Part shown: piece after piece, positions 26,174 through 34,502 of the stretch
Layout: each line of letters starts with the position of its first letter
Numbering within the stretch: the stretch's first letter is position 1
Assembly (NCBI GenBank): GCA_963797535.1
Contig: CAWCPQ010000001.1
Location: 868,001 to 932,000 of the forward strand
From: JAWWOL01 sp963797535
GTDB lineage: Bacteria > Actinomycetota > Actinomycetes > JAWWOL01
Length of the DNA stretch: 64,000 nt
Direction: 5' to 3'
Program-made: the position numbers and the translations under genes
The notes under the pieces: model-generated
The model's database searches: none
Told to the model about the DNA's origin: nothing
The model's input: only the letters and a program-made list of their open reading frames with translations

Positions 26174-26958
26174 CCGCAAGCGACCCGGGCACCGCAGGGA
26201 TCGGCCGCATCCTGGTCGTCGTGCCGACGTACAACGAGCGCGACAACCTGGCGGTGATCGCCGGCCGGCTGCGTGCCGCCGTGCCCGAGGCCGACCTGCT
26301 CGTCGTCGACGACGCCAGCCCCGACGGCACCGGTGAGATCGCCGACACGCTGGTGGCCGGCGACAGCCAGATCCACGTCCTGCACCGCAACGCCAAGGCC
26401 GGCCTCGGCCCCGCCTACCGGGCCGGCTTCGCGTGGGCGCTGAGCCAGGGCTACGACGTGGCCTGTCAGATGGACGCTGACGGCTCGCACGCACCCGAGC
26501 AGCTTCCGCTGCTGCTGGCGGCGCTGGCGGACGCCGACGTCGTGCTGGGGGCGCGGTGGGTCGACGGCGGCAAGGTGGAGAACTGGCCGGCCTCCCGCAA
26601 GGTGCTCTCGGTCGGCGGCAACGCCTATGTCCGGCTGCTGCTCGGACTGCCGATGCACGACTGCACCGGCGGGTTCCGTGCCTACCGACGGGTGGTCCTG
26701 GAAGGGGTCAAGCTCGACGAGGTGGCCTCGCAGGGCTACTGCTTCCAGGTCGACCTGGCCCTGCGCGCCTTTCGAGCAGGCTTCCACATCGTCGAGGTGC
26801 CGATCACGTTCGTGGAGCGCGTACGAGGCGAGTCCAAGATGAGCCGATCCATCGTGTTCGAGTCGCTGTGGCGCGTGACCGCCTGGGGCATCACGTCGCT
26901 GCCGACCCGGTGGAAGAGCAAGCCGGTCAACCCGCAGTCGGTCCTGGCCGAGCGCTGA
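26170..26958 (+). CDS. ppm1: Polyprenol-phosphate-mannose synthase (Dpm1/Ppm1 catalytic domain)
   Basis: This 262-residue GT2 glycosyltransferase transfers mannose from GDP-mannose to polyprenyl phosphate, making the donor for lipoglycans and glycoproteins. Visible are VVVPTYNERDNLAVIAGRLR, DDASPDGTGEIAD (nucleotide site), MDADGSHAPEQ (catalytic DxD) and GARWVDGGKVENWPASRK. It has no C-terminal membrane helices, so it probably sits at the membrane through Lnt or lipid contact. The GTG start overlaps the lnt stop and has AGGAGG at 26156-26161. Confidence 0.93.
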   Translation: MTASDPGTAGIGRILVVVPTYNERDNLAVIAGRLRAAVPEADLLVVDDASPDGTGEIADTLVAGDSQIHVLHRNAKAGLGPAYRAGFAWALSQGYDVACQMDADGSHAPEQLPLLLAALADADVVLGARWVDGGKVENWPASRKVLSVGGNAYVRLLLGLPMHDCTGGFRAYRRVVLEGVKLDEVASQGYCFQVDLALRAFRAGFHIVEVPITFVERVRGESKMSRSIVFESLWRVTAWGITSLPTRWKSKPVNPQSVLAER

Positions 26959-26959
26959 C

Positions 26960-27445
26960 ATGCTCGGCTGGTTGCTGCTGGCGCTGATCGCCATCCCGAT
27001 CCTGGAGATCTACGTGATCATCCAGGTCGGCAGCGTGATCGGGCCGTGGTGGACGATCTTCGCCCTGATCGCCGAGACGCTGCTCGGGGTGTGGCTAGTA
27101 CGGCGAGAGGGACGCCGCACCTGGCGACGGCTGGTCGAACAGCTGGGCGCGGGGGAGACGCCGACCAAGTCAGCCGCCAACGGCGCCGTGATCCTGCTGG
27201 GCGGAATTCTGCTGGTGATTCCCGGCTTCGTGACCGACGCGATCGGGTTCCTGTGCGTCATCCCGTTCACCAGGGCGCCGATCCGTAAGGCGCTGATCGC
27301 CTACATCAGCCGCAGGTCCACCGGCCTGCTGGTAGTGGGGCAGCCACCGGCCGGGTTCACCCCCGATGACGGTCGCGGCAGCAGCAATGCCGGGCACACA
27401 GTGATCGAGGGCCATCTCGCGGATCCGTCGGACCCGAAAACCTGA
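26960..27445 (+). CDS. fxsA: FxsA family membrane protein
   Basis: The 161-residue protein matches FxsA. It begins MLGWLLLALIAIPILEIYVI, where the LEIYVI segment is a family signature. It continues WTIFALIAETLLGVWLVRREG and a second hydrophobic block, GGILLVIPGFVTDAIGFLCV. E. coli FxsA, when overproduced, relieves phage T7 exclusion by F plasmids; its ordinary role is unclear. It starts one base after the glycosyltransferase stop, so it belongs to the lnt operon. It converges on rbpA. Confidence 0.9.
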   Translation: MLGWLLLALIAIPILEIYVIIQVGSVIGPWWTIFALIAETLLGVWLVRREGRRTWRRLVEQLGAGETPTKSAANGAVILLGGILLVIPGFVTDAIGFLCVIPFTRAPIRKALIAYISRRSTGLLVVGQPPAGFTPDDGRGSSNAGHTVIEGHLADPSDPKT

Positions 27446-27449
27446 CGCG

Positions 27450-27797
27450 TCAGGCGCTCTTGAGGCCCTGACGGTCGTGCAGCACCTGCAGGCGCTCGGC
27501 CAGCACCTCTTCGAGGTCGGGCAGCGTGCGGCGCTCGAGCAACATGTCCCAGTGGGTGCGAGCCGGCTTGATCTTCTTCGGCTCGGGCAGCTCACCGTGG
27601 ACCAGGATCGCGGGCTCGCCGCACACCTTGCAGTCCCAGGAGCGCGGGATCTCGGCCTCGTCCGAGAACGGCACGCTGAAGCGGTGATTCTGCGGACAGG
27701 CAAATTCGATGACCTGGCGCGGCGCCAGCTCTGCGTTGCGGTCGGTCTCGTAGCTGACGGCGCCCAGACGGCTGCCGCGTAACACACGCTCGGCCAT
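27450..27797 (-). CDS. rbpA: RNA polymerase-binding protein RbpA
   Basis: RbpA is the actinobacterial factor that binds the principal sigma factor and RNA polymerase and stabilises the open complex. The ATG at 27797 has GAGGAGG about eight bases upstream; the longer frame is not used. The 115-residue protein has the core with CPQNHRFSVPF and CKVCGEP (Cys residues of the core domain), the basic linker KKIKPARTHWDMLLERR and the sigma-interacting helix LPDLEEVLAERLQVLHDRQG. A SigR-type promoter lies upstream. M. tuberculosis rbpA (Rv2050) also adjoins ppm1 (Rv2051c). Confidence 0.95.
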   Translation of the reverse strand: MAERVLRGSRLGAVSYETDRNAELAPRQVIEFACPQNHRFSVPFSDEAEIPRSWDCKVCGEPAILVHGELPEPKKIKPARTHWDMLLERRTLPDLEEVLAERLQVLHDRQGLKSA

Positions 27798-28113
27798 GAC
27801 GGGGCCTCCTCGGGCGGGACGGACGATACGCAGAGATGAACGGTCGGTGCGGGGGAAAGATTCCCCTAACTGTTCTCGTCCAACCACACAGCGCAGTTGA
27901 CGTGCGTACGGAGCAATCACAAGGCCCGAAAGTCAAGTGTGACGCGCCCGGGGGTGGACACAATCCCCGGATCCTGTTTGGCTCGTCGGTGCTGCCACCC
28001 CTACCCGTGGCCTAAGGTCTCGTGCCTTTTGTGCCGAGTCTGATCTTGACTGCGGGGGCCGATCGAGTCATACCGGCCGAAATCGGGACGGCTCACGGGC
28101 AGCGGAGGAAAAT
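27798..28113. other. 316-bp divergent control region between rbpA and the NlpC/P60 gene
   Basis: This stretch holds the SigR-type promoter for rbpA (27839-27864) and, for the NlpC/P60 gene, TAAGGT at 28013-28018, which could be a -10. A leader of about 90 bases would follow, with GGAGG at 28104-28108. No coding frame is convincing. GGGGAA-AGA-TTCCCC at 27852-27866 is an inverted repeat overlapping the rbpA -35. Confidence 0.55.
27839..27864 (-). promoter_or_regulatory. SigR-type promoter GGAAT-N18-GTT ahead of rbpA
   Basis: On the minus strand GGAAT (27864-27860), exactly 18 bases, then GTT (27841-27839) match the consensus of actinobacterial SigR/SigH thiol-stress promoters. Transcription would start about 30 bases before the rbpA ATG. 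rbpA belongs to the SigR regulon in Streptomyces. Confidence 0.7.
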
Positions 28114-29139
28114 GTGCGGTACGGCATCGCAGTAGGTGAACGGGTCCATCGAGCAGGCTTGCTCGCGACCCTTCGCGCAGCAGCAGTCGGCACCACCCTG
28201 GCTGTCACGGTGGCCGGAGTCGGCACTGCCGCCGCCAGCGGTTCCTCCAGCACCACCGGTCTTATCACATCCGTCACCACCAAAGCGCCCGACGCGGCCG
28301 CAGCCGCCGTTCTGGCTGCCGCTCGTACTCACCTCGGTCAGAAGTACGTGTACGGCGCCGTCGGCCCCAAGACCTTCGACTGCTCCGGCTTCACGTCCAC
28401 GCTGTGGCGCACCATCGGTGGCGTCTCCTCGATCCCGCGCACCGCTCACGAGCAGCAGGCGTGGGCCATCCCGGTGCCAGCCTCCCAGGTGCTGCCGGGC
28501 GACCTTTACTTCCTGGGCGTGCCGGCCTCGCACGTCGGCATCGTCGTCGGCGGCGGCCTGGTGCTGGACGCCTCCGCCTCTCACGGCAAGGTCGTTCTCC
28601 GCAAGCTGTGGACCAACGTCGGCATCACCTTCGGCCGGGTTCCCCGTGCGACCGCGGTCAAGGTGACCGGTCCGCCGCTCAAGCCGCCGACGGCCCCGCC
28701 GCCGAGCACGGCTCCCGGCGCGCCCACCACACCCCCCGACACACCGCCGACGACCAGCCCCACCACTCCGACGACGCCCGCCGTGGCCAGCACCGGCAAG
28801 CTGGTCAGCCTGGCAGCCAAGCAGCTCATCGGCGCTCGCTTCCAAGCCGGTGGCAACGGACCGGCCTACGACGACGGCGACCTGGTGGCCGCAGCGTGGC
28901 ACAAGGCCAGTGGGGGAGTGCTGCCCCTCGACCGCAACATGCTGGCCGCCCGAGCCAAGCCGGTCCCCGCCACCAAGCTGGCCCTGGGTGACCTCGTCAT
29001 CTACGGCACTGCCAAGGTCTGGCACGTCGGCATCTACGTCGGCAAGGGCGAAATGGTCGACGCGTCGAAACTCAACGGCAAGGTGGTCCACCGAAAGGTG
29101 TTCGCTTCAGCTGACCTGCACTACGGCCGCCTTCGCTGA
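28114..29139 (+). CDS. Secreted NlpC/P60 protein with one active and one degenerate domain
   Basis: The GTG at 28114 has GGAGGA five bases upstream. The 341-residue protein has a signal peptide (about residues 14-42, AVGTTLAVTVAGVGTAAASG). An NlpC/P60 domain follows with Cys90 in FDCSGF and His140 in ASHVGIV. Residues ~180-228 are a Pro/Thr-rich linker. A second NlpC/P60-like domain (QLIGARFQAGGNGPAYDDGD) ends in LGDLVIYGTAKVWHVGIYVG. In the second domain the catalytic Cys position reads Asp (YDDGD where the first has FDCSG), while the His remains. The first domain should cleave peptidoglycan peptides; the second may only bind wall. Confidence 0.88.
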   Translation: MRYGIAVGERVHRAGLLATLRAAAVGTTLAVTVAGVGTAAASGSSSTTGLITSVTTKAPDAAAAAVLAAARTHLGQKYVYGAVGPKTFDCSGFTSTLWRTIGGVSSIPRTAHEQQAWAIPVPASQVLPGDLYFLGVPASHVGIVVGGGLVLDASASHGKVVLRKLWTNVGITFGRVPRATAVKVTGPPLKPPTAPPPSTAPGAPTTPPDTPPTTSPTTPTTPAVASTGKLVSLAAKQLIGARFQAGGNGPAYDDGDLVAAAWHKASGGVLPLDRNMLAARAKPVPATKLALGDLVIYGTAKVWHVGIYVGKGEMVDASKLNGKVVHRKVFASADLHYGRLR

Positions 29140-29230
29140 TCCGGCGTAGTTTCTTGCTGGACCAACGTGCGGGAACCAACCAGCCCGACGAAGACGTTGC
29201 TCTCAGGCAGATCCTCGCGGAAGGGCCAGC

Positions 29231-30046
29231 GTGGCGAGCAACCCGTACGACGGCATGAGCGTGCCGATGGGTGACGTCCCACCGCCACCGGCGCCTCCCG
29301 TCGCACCACCAGCCCCCGTGCCCTACGAGCCGTGGCTGCAGCAGGTGCCGTACGAGCCGTGGACCCAGCAGCAGCAGCCGCCGGTCACCGCAGCACCCCC
29401 CGGCATGCGCTCACGCTGGCAGAAGGCCAGCACGGTGGGCGCCGCAGGCCTCGCCGCCTTCTGGAAGTTCAAGGTCCTCGCGCTCCTGCTCAAGCTGAAG
29501 TTCCTGACCTTCGCCGGGTCGATGATGATCTCCTTCGCCGCCTATGCGCTGTTCTACGGCTGGACGTTCGGGCTCGGACTGGTGGCCCTGCTGGCGGTGC
29601 ACGAGTTCGGCCACGTGATCATGCTGAGGGCCCGAGGGGTCAAGACCACCATGCCGGTGTTCGTGCCCATGCTCGGGGCCTTCGTCAAAGGGGCGCCGAC
29701 GACCGTCTACAACTCGGCCCTGGGCAGCCTGGCCGGCCCGGGGCTGGGCGCGGTTGGCGCGTTCGTGGCCTGGGAGATCTGGAACCAGGGCGGCCCCGAG
29801 GTCTACCGAGCCCTGGGCGCCTTCGGCTTCTTCATGAACCTGTTCAACCTGGTGCCGATCCCATTCCTCGACGGTGGGCACGTCCTGACCGCGCTGACCG
29901 GTAAGTTGAGCAACGGCAAAGGCTCCGCCCGGATGTACGGACTGTCCAAGAACCAGCGCATCCTGGTGTGGGGCCTCTACCTCGGGCTGATCCTGGTGCT
30001 GGCCGTGGCCACCAAGTCCACCTATTTCCACCGCAACCTCAGCTGA
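29231..30046 (+). CDS. Site-2 protease family (M50) membrane metallopeptidase
   Basis: The 271-residue protein has a Pro/Gln-rich cytoplasmic N-terminus (residues 10-60) with a repeated VPYEPW motif. Several membrane helices follow, bearing the zinc motif HEFGH (His124, Glu125, His128) and the third-ligand motif LDGGH (Asp214). This is the M50 core that cleaves membrane-spanning segments. The family includes proteases that release anti-sigma factors; the substrate here is unknown. The GTG start has GAAGGG upstream. The N-terminal repeat region is unusual for the family. Confidence 0.85.
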   Translation: MASNPYDGMSVPMGDVPPPPAPPVAPPAPVPYEPWLQQVPYEPWTQQQQPPVTAAPPGMRSRWQKASTVGAAGLAAFWKFKVLALLLKLKFLTFAGSMMISFAAYALFYGWTFGLGLVALLAVHEFGHVIMLRARGVKTTMPVFVPMLGAFVKGAPTTVYNSALGSLAGPGLGAVGAFVAWEIWNQGGPEVYRALGAFGFFMNLFNLVPIPFLDGGHVLTALTGKLSNGKGSARMYGLSKNQRILVWGLYLGLILVLAVATKSTYFHRNLS

Positions 30047-30081
30047 CGGCCGGCAGCCAGCTCCCGGAAAGGTGAGTGGTC

Positions 30082-31542
30082 ATGACGTCAACGGACATCG
30101 AGGCGGCCGCAGCGCTCCGGATCCGGGGGGAACGGCTGATTGCCGCCACCTTCGACGAGCGTTCTGAACGCGGCCGGGCCGCTCGACGAGAGACCCCGAG
30201 GCGCAGTCCCAGCAGCTGGGCGCCCGCGGCGGACCGGGTGGACCCGATCGGGCTGCTCGAGGAGCAAGCAGCCGAGCGCGTGCCCGAGCTCGTACCGATC
30301 CGGTACGGCCGCATGCTGATCTCGCCGTTCACCTTCTACCGCGGCGCGGCCGCCATCATGGCCGCCGATCTCGCCGGCTCACCCAGCTCGGGCATCCAGG
30401 TCCAGCTCTGCGGCGACGCCCACCTGTCCAACTTCGGCGTCTTCGGCACGCCCGAACGCGACATGATCTTCGACATCAACGACTTCGACGAGACGCTGCC
30501 GGGCCCGTGGGAGTGGGACGTGCTGCGGCTGGCGGCCAGCTTCGAGGTGTGCGGCCGCTACCGCGGCTTCACCCCGCAGGAGTGCCGTGACCTCGCGACC
30601 AACGCGGTGTCCGGCTACCGCGACCGGATGCGGATCTCCGCCGGGATGCCCGTACTCCAGGCCTGGTACGACCGTCTCGACGCTGACACGATCCTGGACT
30701 GGGTGAGGGCGAAGAAGAACGACAAGCTGGCCGGTACCAAAGAGGTGCAGCGCACCGACCGCAACATTGCCAAGGCGCGCACCAGGGACAGCATGCGGGC
30801 GTTCTCCCGGCTGGTTGAGGACGTCAACGGGCAGCTGCGGTTCAAGCCCGACCCGCCGCTCATCGTGCCGATCGAGGACCTGCTCCCCGAGGGGGGCACC
30901 CGGGACGCGTTCGAGGCCGGGATGCTCGGTCTGCTCGACCAGTACCAGCAGACCCTGAACCACCATCACCACCCCCTGGAGGAGTACCGGTTCGTGCACA
31001 TGGCCCGCAAGGTGGTCGGCGTCGGCAGCGTCGGGACCAGGGCGTGGATCCTGCTGTTCATCGGACGCAACGAGGGCGATCCACTGATCCTGCAGGCAAA
31101 GGAGGCGCAGGCCTCGGTGCTCGAGCGCTACCTGAAGCCGAGCGTCTTCGGCCACCACGGGGAGCGGGTCGTACGAGGGCAGCGGGTCATGCAGTCGGCG
31201 AGCGACATCTTCCTGGGCTGGCAGCGGGTCACCGGTATCGACGGCCAGGAGCGCGACTTCTACGTGCGCCAGCTGCACGACTGGAAGGGTTCGGTCAACG
31301 TGGAGACCCTCCGGGTCCCGGGAGCGACGCTGTACGCGAGGGTCTGCGGGCAGACCCTGGCCAGGGCGCACGCCCGGTCCGGTGACCGGGTGGCGATCGC
31401 GTCCTACCTGGGCAAGAACGACGTCTTCGATCAGGCAGTGGCCGACTTCGCTGCCGCCTACGCCGATCAGAACGAGCAGGACTTCGAAGCGTTCACGGCG
31501 GCCGTTGACTCCGGCCGACTCGAAGCCGTGACCGGGTTGTAG
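30082..31542 (+). CDS. DUF2252 family protein
   Basis: The 486-residue protein matches DUF2252, a kinase-like-fold family of unknown function common in actinobacteria. Typical blocks are VPIRYGRMLISPFTFYRGAA, LCGDAHLSNFGVFGTPERD (resembling the HxDxxxxN loop of aminoglycoside-phosphotransferase-type enzymes), FDINDFDETLPGPWEWDV and YVRQLHDWKGSVNVE. The ATG at 30082 has GGAAAGG upstream. It follows the site-2 protease by 35 bases and converges on the membrane gene at 31562. Confidence 0.9.
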   Translation: MTSTDIEAAAALRIRGERLIAATFDERSERGRAARRETPRRSPSSWAPAADRVDPIGLLEEQAAERVPELVPIRYGRMLISPFTFYRGAAAIMAADLAGSPSSGIQVQLCGDAHLSNFGVFGTPERDMIFDINDFDETLPGPWEWDVLRLAASFEVCGRYRGFTPQECRDLATNAVSGYRDRMRISAGMPVLQAWYDRLDADTILDWVRAKKNDKLAGTKEVQRTDRNIAKARTRDSMRAFSRLVEDVNGQLRFKPDPPLIVPIEDLLPEGGTRDAFEAGMLGLLDQYQQTLNHHHHPLEEYRFVHMARKVVGVGSVGTRAWILLFIGRNEGDPLILQAKEAQASVLERYLKPSVFGHHGERVVRGQRVMQSASDIFLGWQRVTGIDGQERDFYVRQLHDWKGSVNVETLRVPGATLYARVCGQTLARAHARSGDRVAIASYLGKNDVFDQAVADFAAAYADQNEQDFEAFTAAVDSGRLEAVTGL

Positions 31543-31561
31543 TCCAGGGTCTCCCGCGTGG

Positions 31562-32473
31562 TCAGCGGCTGAACTGCCAGTGCAGCGTCTTGTCGTCCGG
31601 CAGGACGACTACCGAACCTCTGCCCGGTTTCCACCCATCGCTGAGCAGGAAGAGCCGGCCGCCCGAGCTCACCAGCAGCCGTAGCCCTGTGGTGCGATAG
31701 CGCACGCTGCCGGCGCCGCCTTGGACCGGCAGCGACACGGCGGTCTCGGCGACACCGTTGGCCTGGACGCCCAGTGGTTCCGGGCTGGTGACGACGACGC
31801 GTGGGAGACGGTCGACGGTGTCGGCGATGCGCTGGGCGTAGCCGTTGCCAACCACGGTGGCGTACGAGGAGAGCTCCCAGAAGAACGCAAGCGCGACGAT
31901 CCCGCCGATCAGCACCGCTCGCGTCGCCTTCTGGAGGTCCGCTGGCCGCACCGCCTTTTCCTCACCTGCTACACGGATCAGATAGCTGCCGTACGCAGCA
32001 ACGGCCGTGCCGCCGGCGAGCGCCAGCGGGATCACCAAGGGCCAACGGTCGGGCAGACGCCAGCCGACGATGAGCGCTGCGACCGCGACGACCAGACCCA
32101 CTGCCAGGCAGGCAATCCCGGCACGATGGAGTACGCGCAGCCGCTCGGCGTCCGTGCCGTACTCCGTCAGCCGGCGGTGCACGGTCAGCCAGGCAAGGCC
32201 GACGCCGCACAGCGTGAGCAGCGGCAGGTAGAGGGTGGAAACGCTGCGCAGAACGTAGTCCTGGGTGGAGTAGCCGAACATGCTGACGTCGATGCCCATC
32301 GCCTTTGACTGTGCATTGGCTCTGGCCCAGCCGAAGTAGATCAGCAGAGCGGTCACGATCGTCAGCGGCGGGCCGACTTTGGACACGACGTTGAGCAGTG
32401 ATGCCGCCGACCAGGTCAGCGGTTCGGCGGACGGTGTGCCCGGCGGCTGGTCCTGCGGCGCCTCGGCGCTCAC
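31562..32473 (-). CDS. Multi-pass membrane protein, unknown
   Basis: The 303-residue protein has about five hydrophobic segments (near residues 34-50, 77-95, 115-135, 145-162 and 185-205) and a C-terminal extracytoplasmic-looking domain (residues 215-303, Val/Thr/Gly-rich). The start GTG overlaps the stop of the upstream lipoprotein gene (GTGA), so the two are translationally coupled. I recognise no family. The conserved-looking loop ANAQSKAMGIDVSMFGYSTQ lies between helices 1 and 2. Confidence 0.75.
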   Translation of the reverse strand: MSAEAPQDQPPGTPSAEPLTWSAASLLNVVSKVGPPLTIVTALLIYFGWARANAQSKAMGIDVSMFGYSTQDYVLRSVSTLYLPLLTLCGVGLAWLTVHRRLTEYGTDAERLRVLHRAGIACLAVGLVVAVAALIVGWRLPDRWPLVIPLALAGGTAVAAYGSYLIRVAGEEKAVRPADLQKATRAVLIGGIVALAFFWELSSYATVVGNGYAQRIADTVDRLPRVVVTSPEPLGVQANGVAETAVSLPVQGGAGSVRYRTTGLRLLVSSGGRLFLLSDGWKPGRGSVVVLPDDKTLHWQFSR

Positions 32474-33492
32474 GAGGGTCCAGCCGAGGCGGGCGCTGAG
32501 GCGCTGAGTGGCGGCGTGCTGGCGGCCGGTGTGCTCGTCGTTGTCGGCCCAGCAGCCGTGTAGGCGAACGTGACCGGCGCGACGAGCTCGCCGGCCCTGT
32601 TGCGCAGCCGGATCTTCGCCACGAAAGCATGCGACGCCGGCGGGACCTCCACTCGTACCGTAGCGAGCGAGTGCTCGGAGCTGAAGGAATAGCCGTCGTT
32701 CACCAGCTTTGCCGGGGCGCCGCCGATCAGTACCACAGGAGTGCTAGTGAGACCGTGTCCCTGGATCGCCAGGAACGTGCCGCCCGCAACTGGACCTTGG
32801 AGCGGACCGGGGATCGCGTTGCCGGCGTCGTCGACCACCGAGACGGCCGTTATCCCGAACCCGCAAGCCGTTGCTCGCCCGGCCTGCGGCGGAGAGACCT
32901 TGACCTGCTGTCCCGGATGCGAGCTGTGCCAGGCCAGCGCCCGCTGGAGCAACGCGATCGCTGGCAGGCGCAGGCACTTGGCGTCCTGCTCGTCGAGCGG
33001 CGCTGCCGCAAACTTCTGTGCTGCCGCCTGCGCGACGGTCCACTGGCCGGTATCGCCCGCAGCGGCTGCGCAGACCGCGGCGAGTCCCACCCAGAGCTCC
33101 TGGTTGTCCTGCTGCTGCGTGGCCTGTGTGGCCATGCCAGCACAGTCGCGGTTCTCGAGCGACTGGTAGATCGGTCCCGGCGGCGGATCGCCCGGATCTG
33201 CCGGGCCGAAAGGCACCCAGCCCAGCTCCGATCCCGAGCCACCGCCACCATGAGAGGCCGTGGTCTGGTGGGCCGGGCGGCTCGTACGGGTCGAGCCGGC
33301 AGGCCCGCTGGTCGTCGGGGGTGCAGTGGCGGCCATGGACGATCCGGCCGAAGTTGCATCGGCCGAGGTGGAACCGGCGGACGACGCACCAGCCGAAGAC
33401 GCGCCGCCGCAGCCCGAGAGCATGAAAGCGCTGGAGGCAAGCAGGAGTACGGCCGGGGCCAACCGCACGCTCGCACGAGCGCTCCCGCTCAT
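32470..33492 (-). CDS. Lipoprotein with IPT/TIG-like domain
   Basis: I placed the start at the ATG at 33492, which gives a typical signal peptide (MSGSARASVRLAPAVLLLAS) ending in the lipobox LSGC with Cys28 as lipidation site; the longer frame adds arginine-rich nonsense. The 340-residue product then has a Ser/Ala/Thr-rich tether (residues 29-85), a helical region (EQDAKCLRLPAIALLQRALA) and an IPT/TIG-like beta-sandwich (ITAVSVVDDAGNAIPGPLQG to VTFAYT). It ends in a Thr/Ser/Pro tail. It is coupled to the membrane gene downstream. Function unknown. Confidence 0.75.
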   Translation of the reverse strand: MSGSARASVRLAPAVLLLASSAFMLSGCGGASSAGASSAGSTSADATSAGSSMAATAPPTTSGPAGSTRTSRPAHQTTASHGGGGSGSELGWVPFGPADPGDPPPGPIYQSLENRDCAGMATQATQQQDNQELWVGLAAVCAAAAGDTGQWTVAQAAAQKFAAAPLDEQDAKCLRLPAIALLQRALAWHSSHPGQQVKVSPPQAGRATACGFGITAVSVVDDAGNAIPGPLQGPVAGGTFLAIQGHGLTSTPVVLIGGAPAKLVNDGYSFSSEHSLATVRVEVPPASHAFVAKIRLRNRAGELVAPVTFAYTAAGPTTTSTPAASTPPLSASAPASAGPS

Positions 33493-33610
33493 CAGCAGCA
33501 CCTGCCCCCGACAGTGAACGCAGGCTGCTCGTCTGCGTACCGGAACGGTACGCCCGGATCCGGACGCGGGATAGCGCCTCATTCGAGCGACACGTGGCAC
33601 GATCTGTTGG

Positions 33611-34060
33611 GTGACCAGCACCCCGTCCGCCGAGCAGCGACTGCGCGATCTTGCCCGGCTCCGCAGCGTCCGCGACCGGATGGACCGGGAGTACGCGCAG
33701 CCGCTGAACGTCGAGGAGCTCGCCCGCGGGGCGCACATGTCCGCCGGGCACCTGAGCCGCGAGTTCCGGCTCGCGTACGGCGAGTCGCCGTACGCCTATC
33801 TGATGACGCGGCGGATCGAACGCGCGATGGCGCTGCTGCGCCGGGGGGACCTGAGCGTCACCGAGGTCTGCTTCACCGTTGGTTGCTCATCGCTCGGCAC
33901 CTTCAGCACCCGCTTCACGGAGCTGGTCGGCGTACCCCCGAGCACCTATCGCGAGGAGTCTGCCAGGGCGACAGCTGGGATGCCGTCGTGCGTGGCCCGA
34001 CAGGTCACCAGACCGATCAGGAATCGAGAAGCACAGGAGTCACAGCCGCGACTAGCCTGA
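33611..34060 (+). CDS. AraC family regulator (DNA-binding domain only)
   Basis: The 149-residue protein is essentially a lone AraC DNA-binding domain: VEELARGAHMSAGHLSREFR is the first helix-turn-helix, SPYAYLMTRRIERAMALLRR the linking helix, and VTEVCFTVGCSSLGTFSTRF the second. A Ser/Arg tail follows. The GTG start is only seven bases past a poor -10 (CACGAT). It probably controls the VOC gene that starts five bases downstream, and perhaps itself; this layout is common for AraC-VOC pairs. Confidence 0.88.
   Translation: MTSTPSAEQRLRDLARLRSVRDRMDREYAQPLNVEELARGAHMSAGHLSREFRLAYGESPYAYLMTRRIERAMALLRRGDLSVTEVCFTVGCSSLGTFSTRFTELVGVPPSTYREESARATAGMPSCVARQVTRPIRNREAQESQPRLA
34053..34058 (+). promoter_or_regulatory. 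-10 hexamer TAGCCT for leaderless VOC gene
   Basis: TAGCCT followed by seven bases (GACCGTC) and the ATG at 34066. The hexamer lies inside the end of the araC-like gene, so the VOC gene can be transcribed separately. Confidence 0.45.
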
Positions 34061-34065
34061 CCGTC

Positions 34066-34476
34066 ATGGACATCACCATCAACGCCAGCTTCCTTCCGCA
34101 CACCGACCCGGAGGCCTCCCTGGCCTTCTACCGCGACGCCCTCGGCTTCGAGGTGCGCAACGACGTCGGCTACAACGGGCTGCACTGGATCACCGTCGGT
34201 CCGGTCGGCCAGCCGGCCACGTCGATCGTGCTCTACCCGCCGCAGGCGAGCCCCGGAGTCACCGACGACGAGCGACGCACGATCGCCGAGATGATGGCCA
34301 AGGGCACGTTCGCCCAGCTGCTGCTGGCCACCCACGACCTCGACGGCGCCTTCGAGCGTCTGCAGGCCCTCGACGTCGACATCGTCCAGGAACCGACCGA
34401 CCAGCCGTACGGGGTACGCGACTGCGCGTTGCGTGACCCGGCGGGCAACATGATCCGGCTGCAGCAGCTGACCTGA
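34066..34476 (+). CDS. VOC family protein (glyoxalase/bleomycin-resistance fold)
   Basis: The 136-residue protein begins MDITINASFLPHTDPEASLA and has the paired beta-alpha-beta-beta-beta modules of the vicinal-oxygen-chelate fold. LAFYRDALGFEVRNDVGYNG is the first module and VQEPTDQPYGVRDCALRDPA, then GNMIRLQQL, the second. Members include glyoxalases, ring-cleaving dioxygenases and drug-binding proteins; the substrate cannot be told. It follows the AraC-type gene and precedes a DUF1059 gene. Confidence 0.87.
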   Translation: MDITINASFLPHTDPEASLAFYRDALGFEVRNDVGYNGLHWITVGPVGQPATSIVLYPPQASPGVTDDERRTIAEMMAKGTFAQLLLATHDLDGAFERLQALDVDIVQEPTDQPYGVRDCALRDPAGNMIRLQQLT

Positions 34477-34502
34477 GCTCCATCATCGAAAGGGTTTGCG
34501 CC

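Noticed and set aside
27960..28113. c-di-AMP (ydaO-type) riboswitch ahead of the NlpC/P60 gene
   Set aside because: Such riboswitches often precede these genes in actinobacteria and GCCGAA is present, but the leader after the likely -10 is only about 90 bases and I cannot trace the other conserved parts. A covariance search (RF00379) would decide.
32629..34476. Plus-strand frame of 615 codons joining into the VOC gene
   Set aside because: Only the last 136 codons are protein-like; the rest is antisense to the lipoprotein gene or out of frame with the AraC-type gene.
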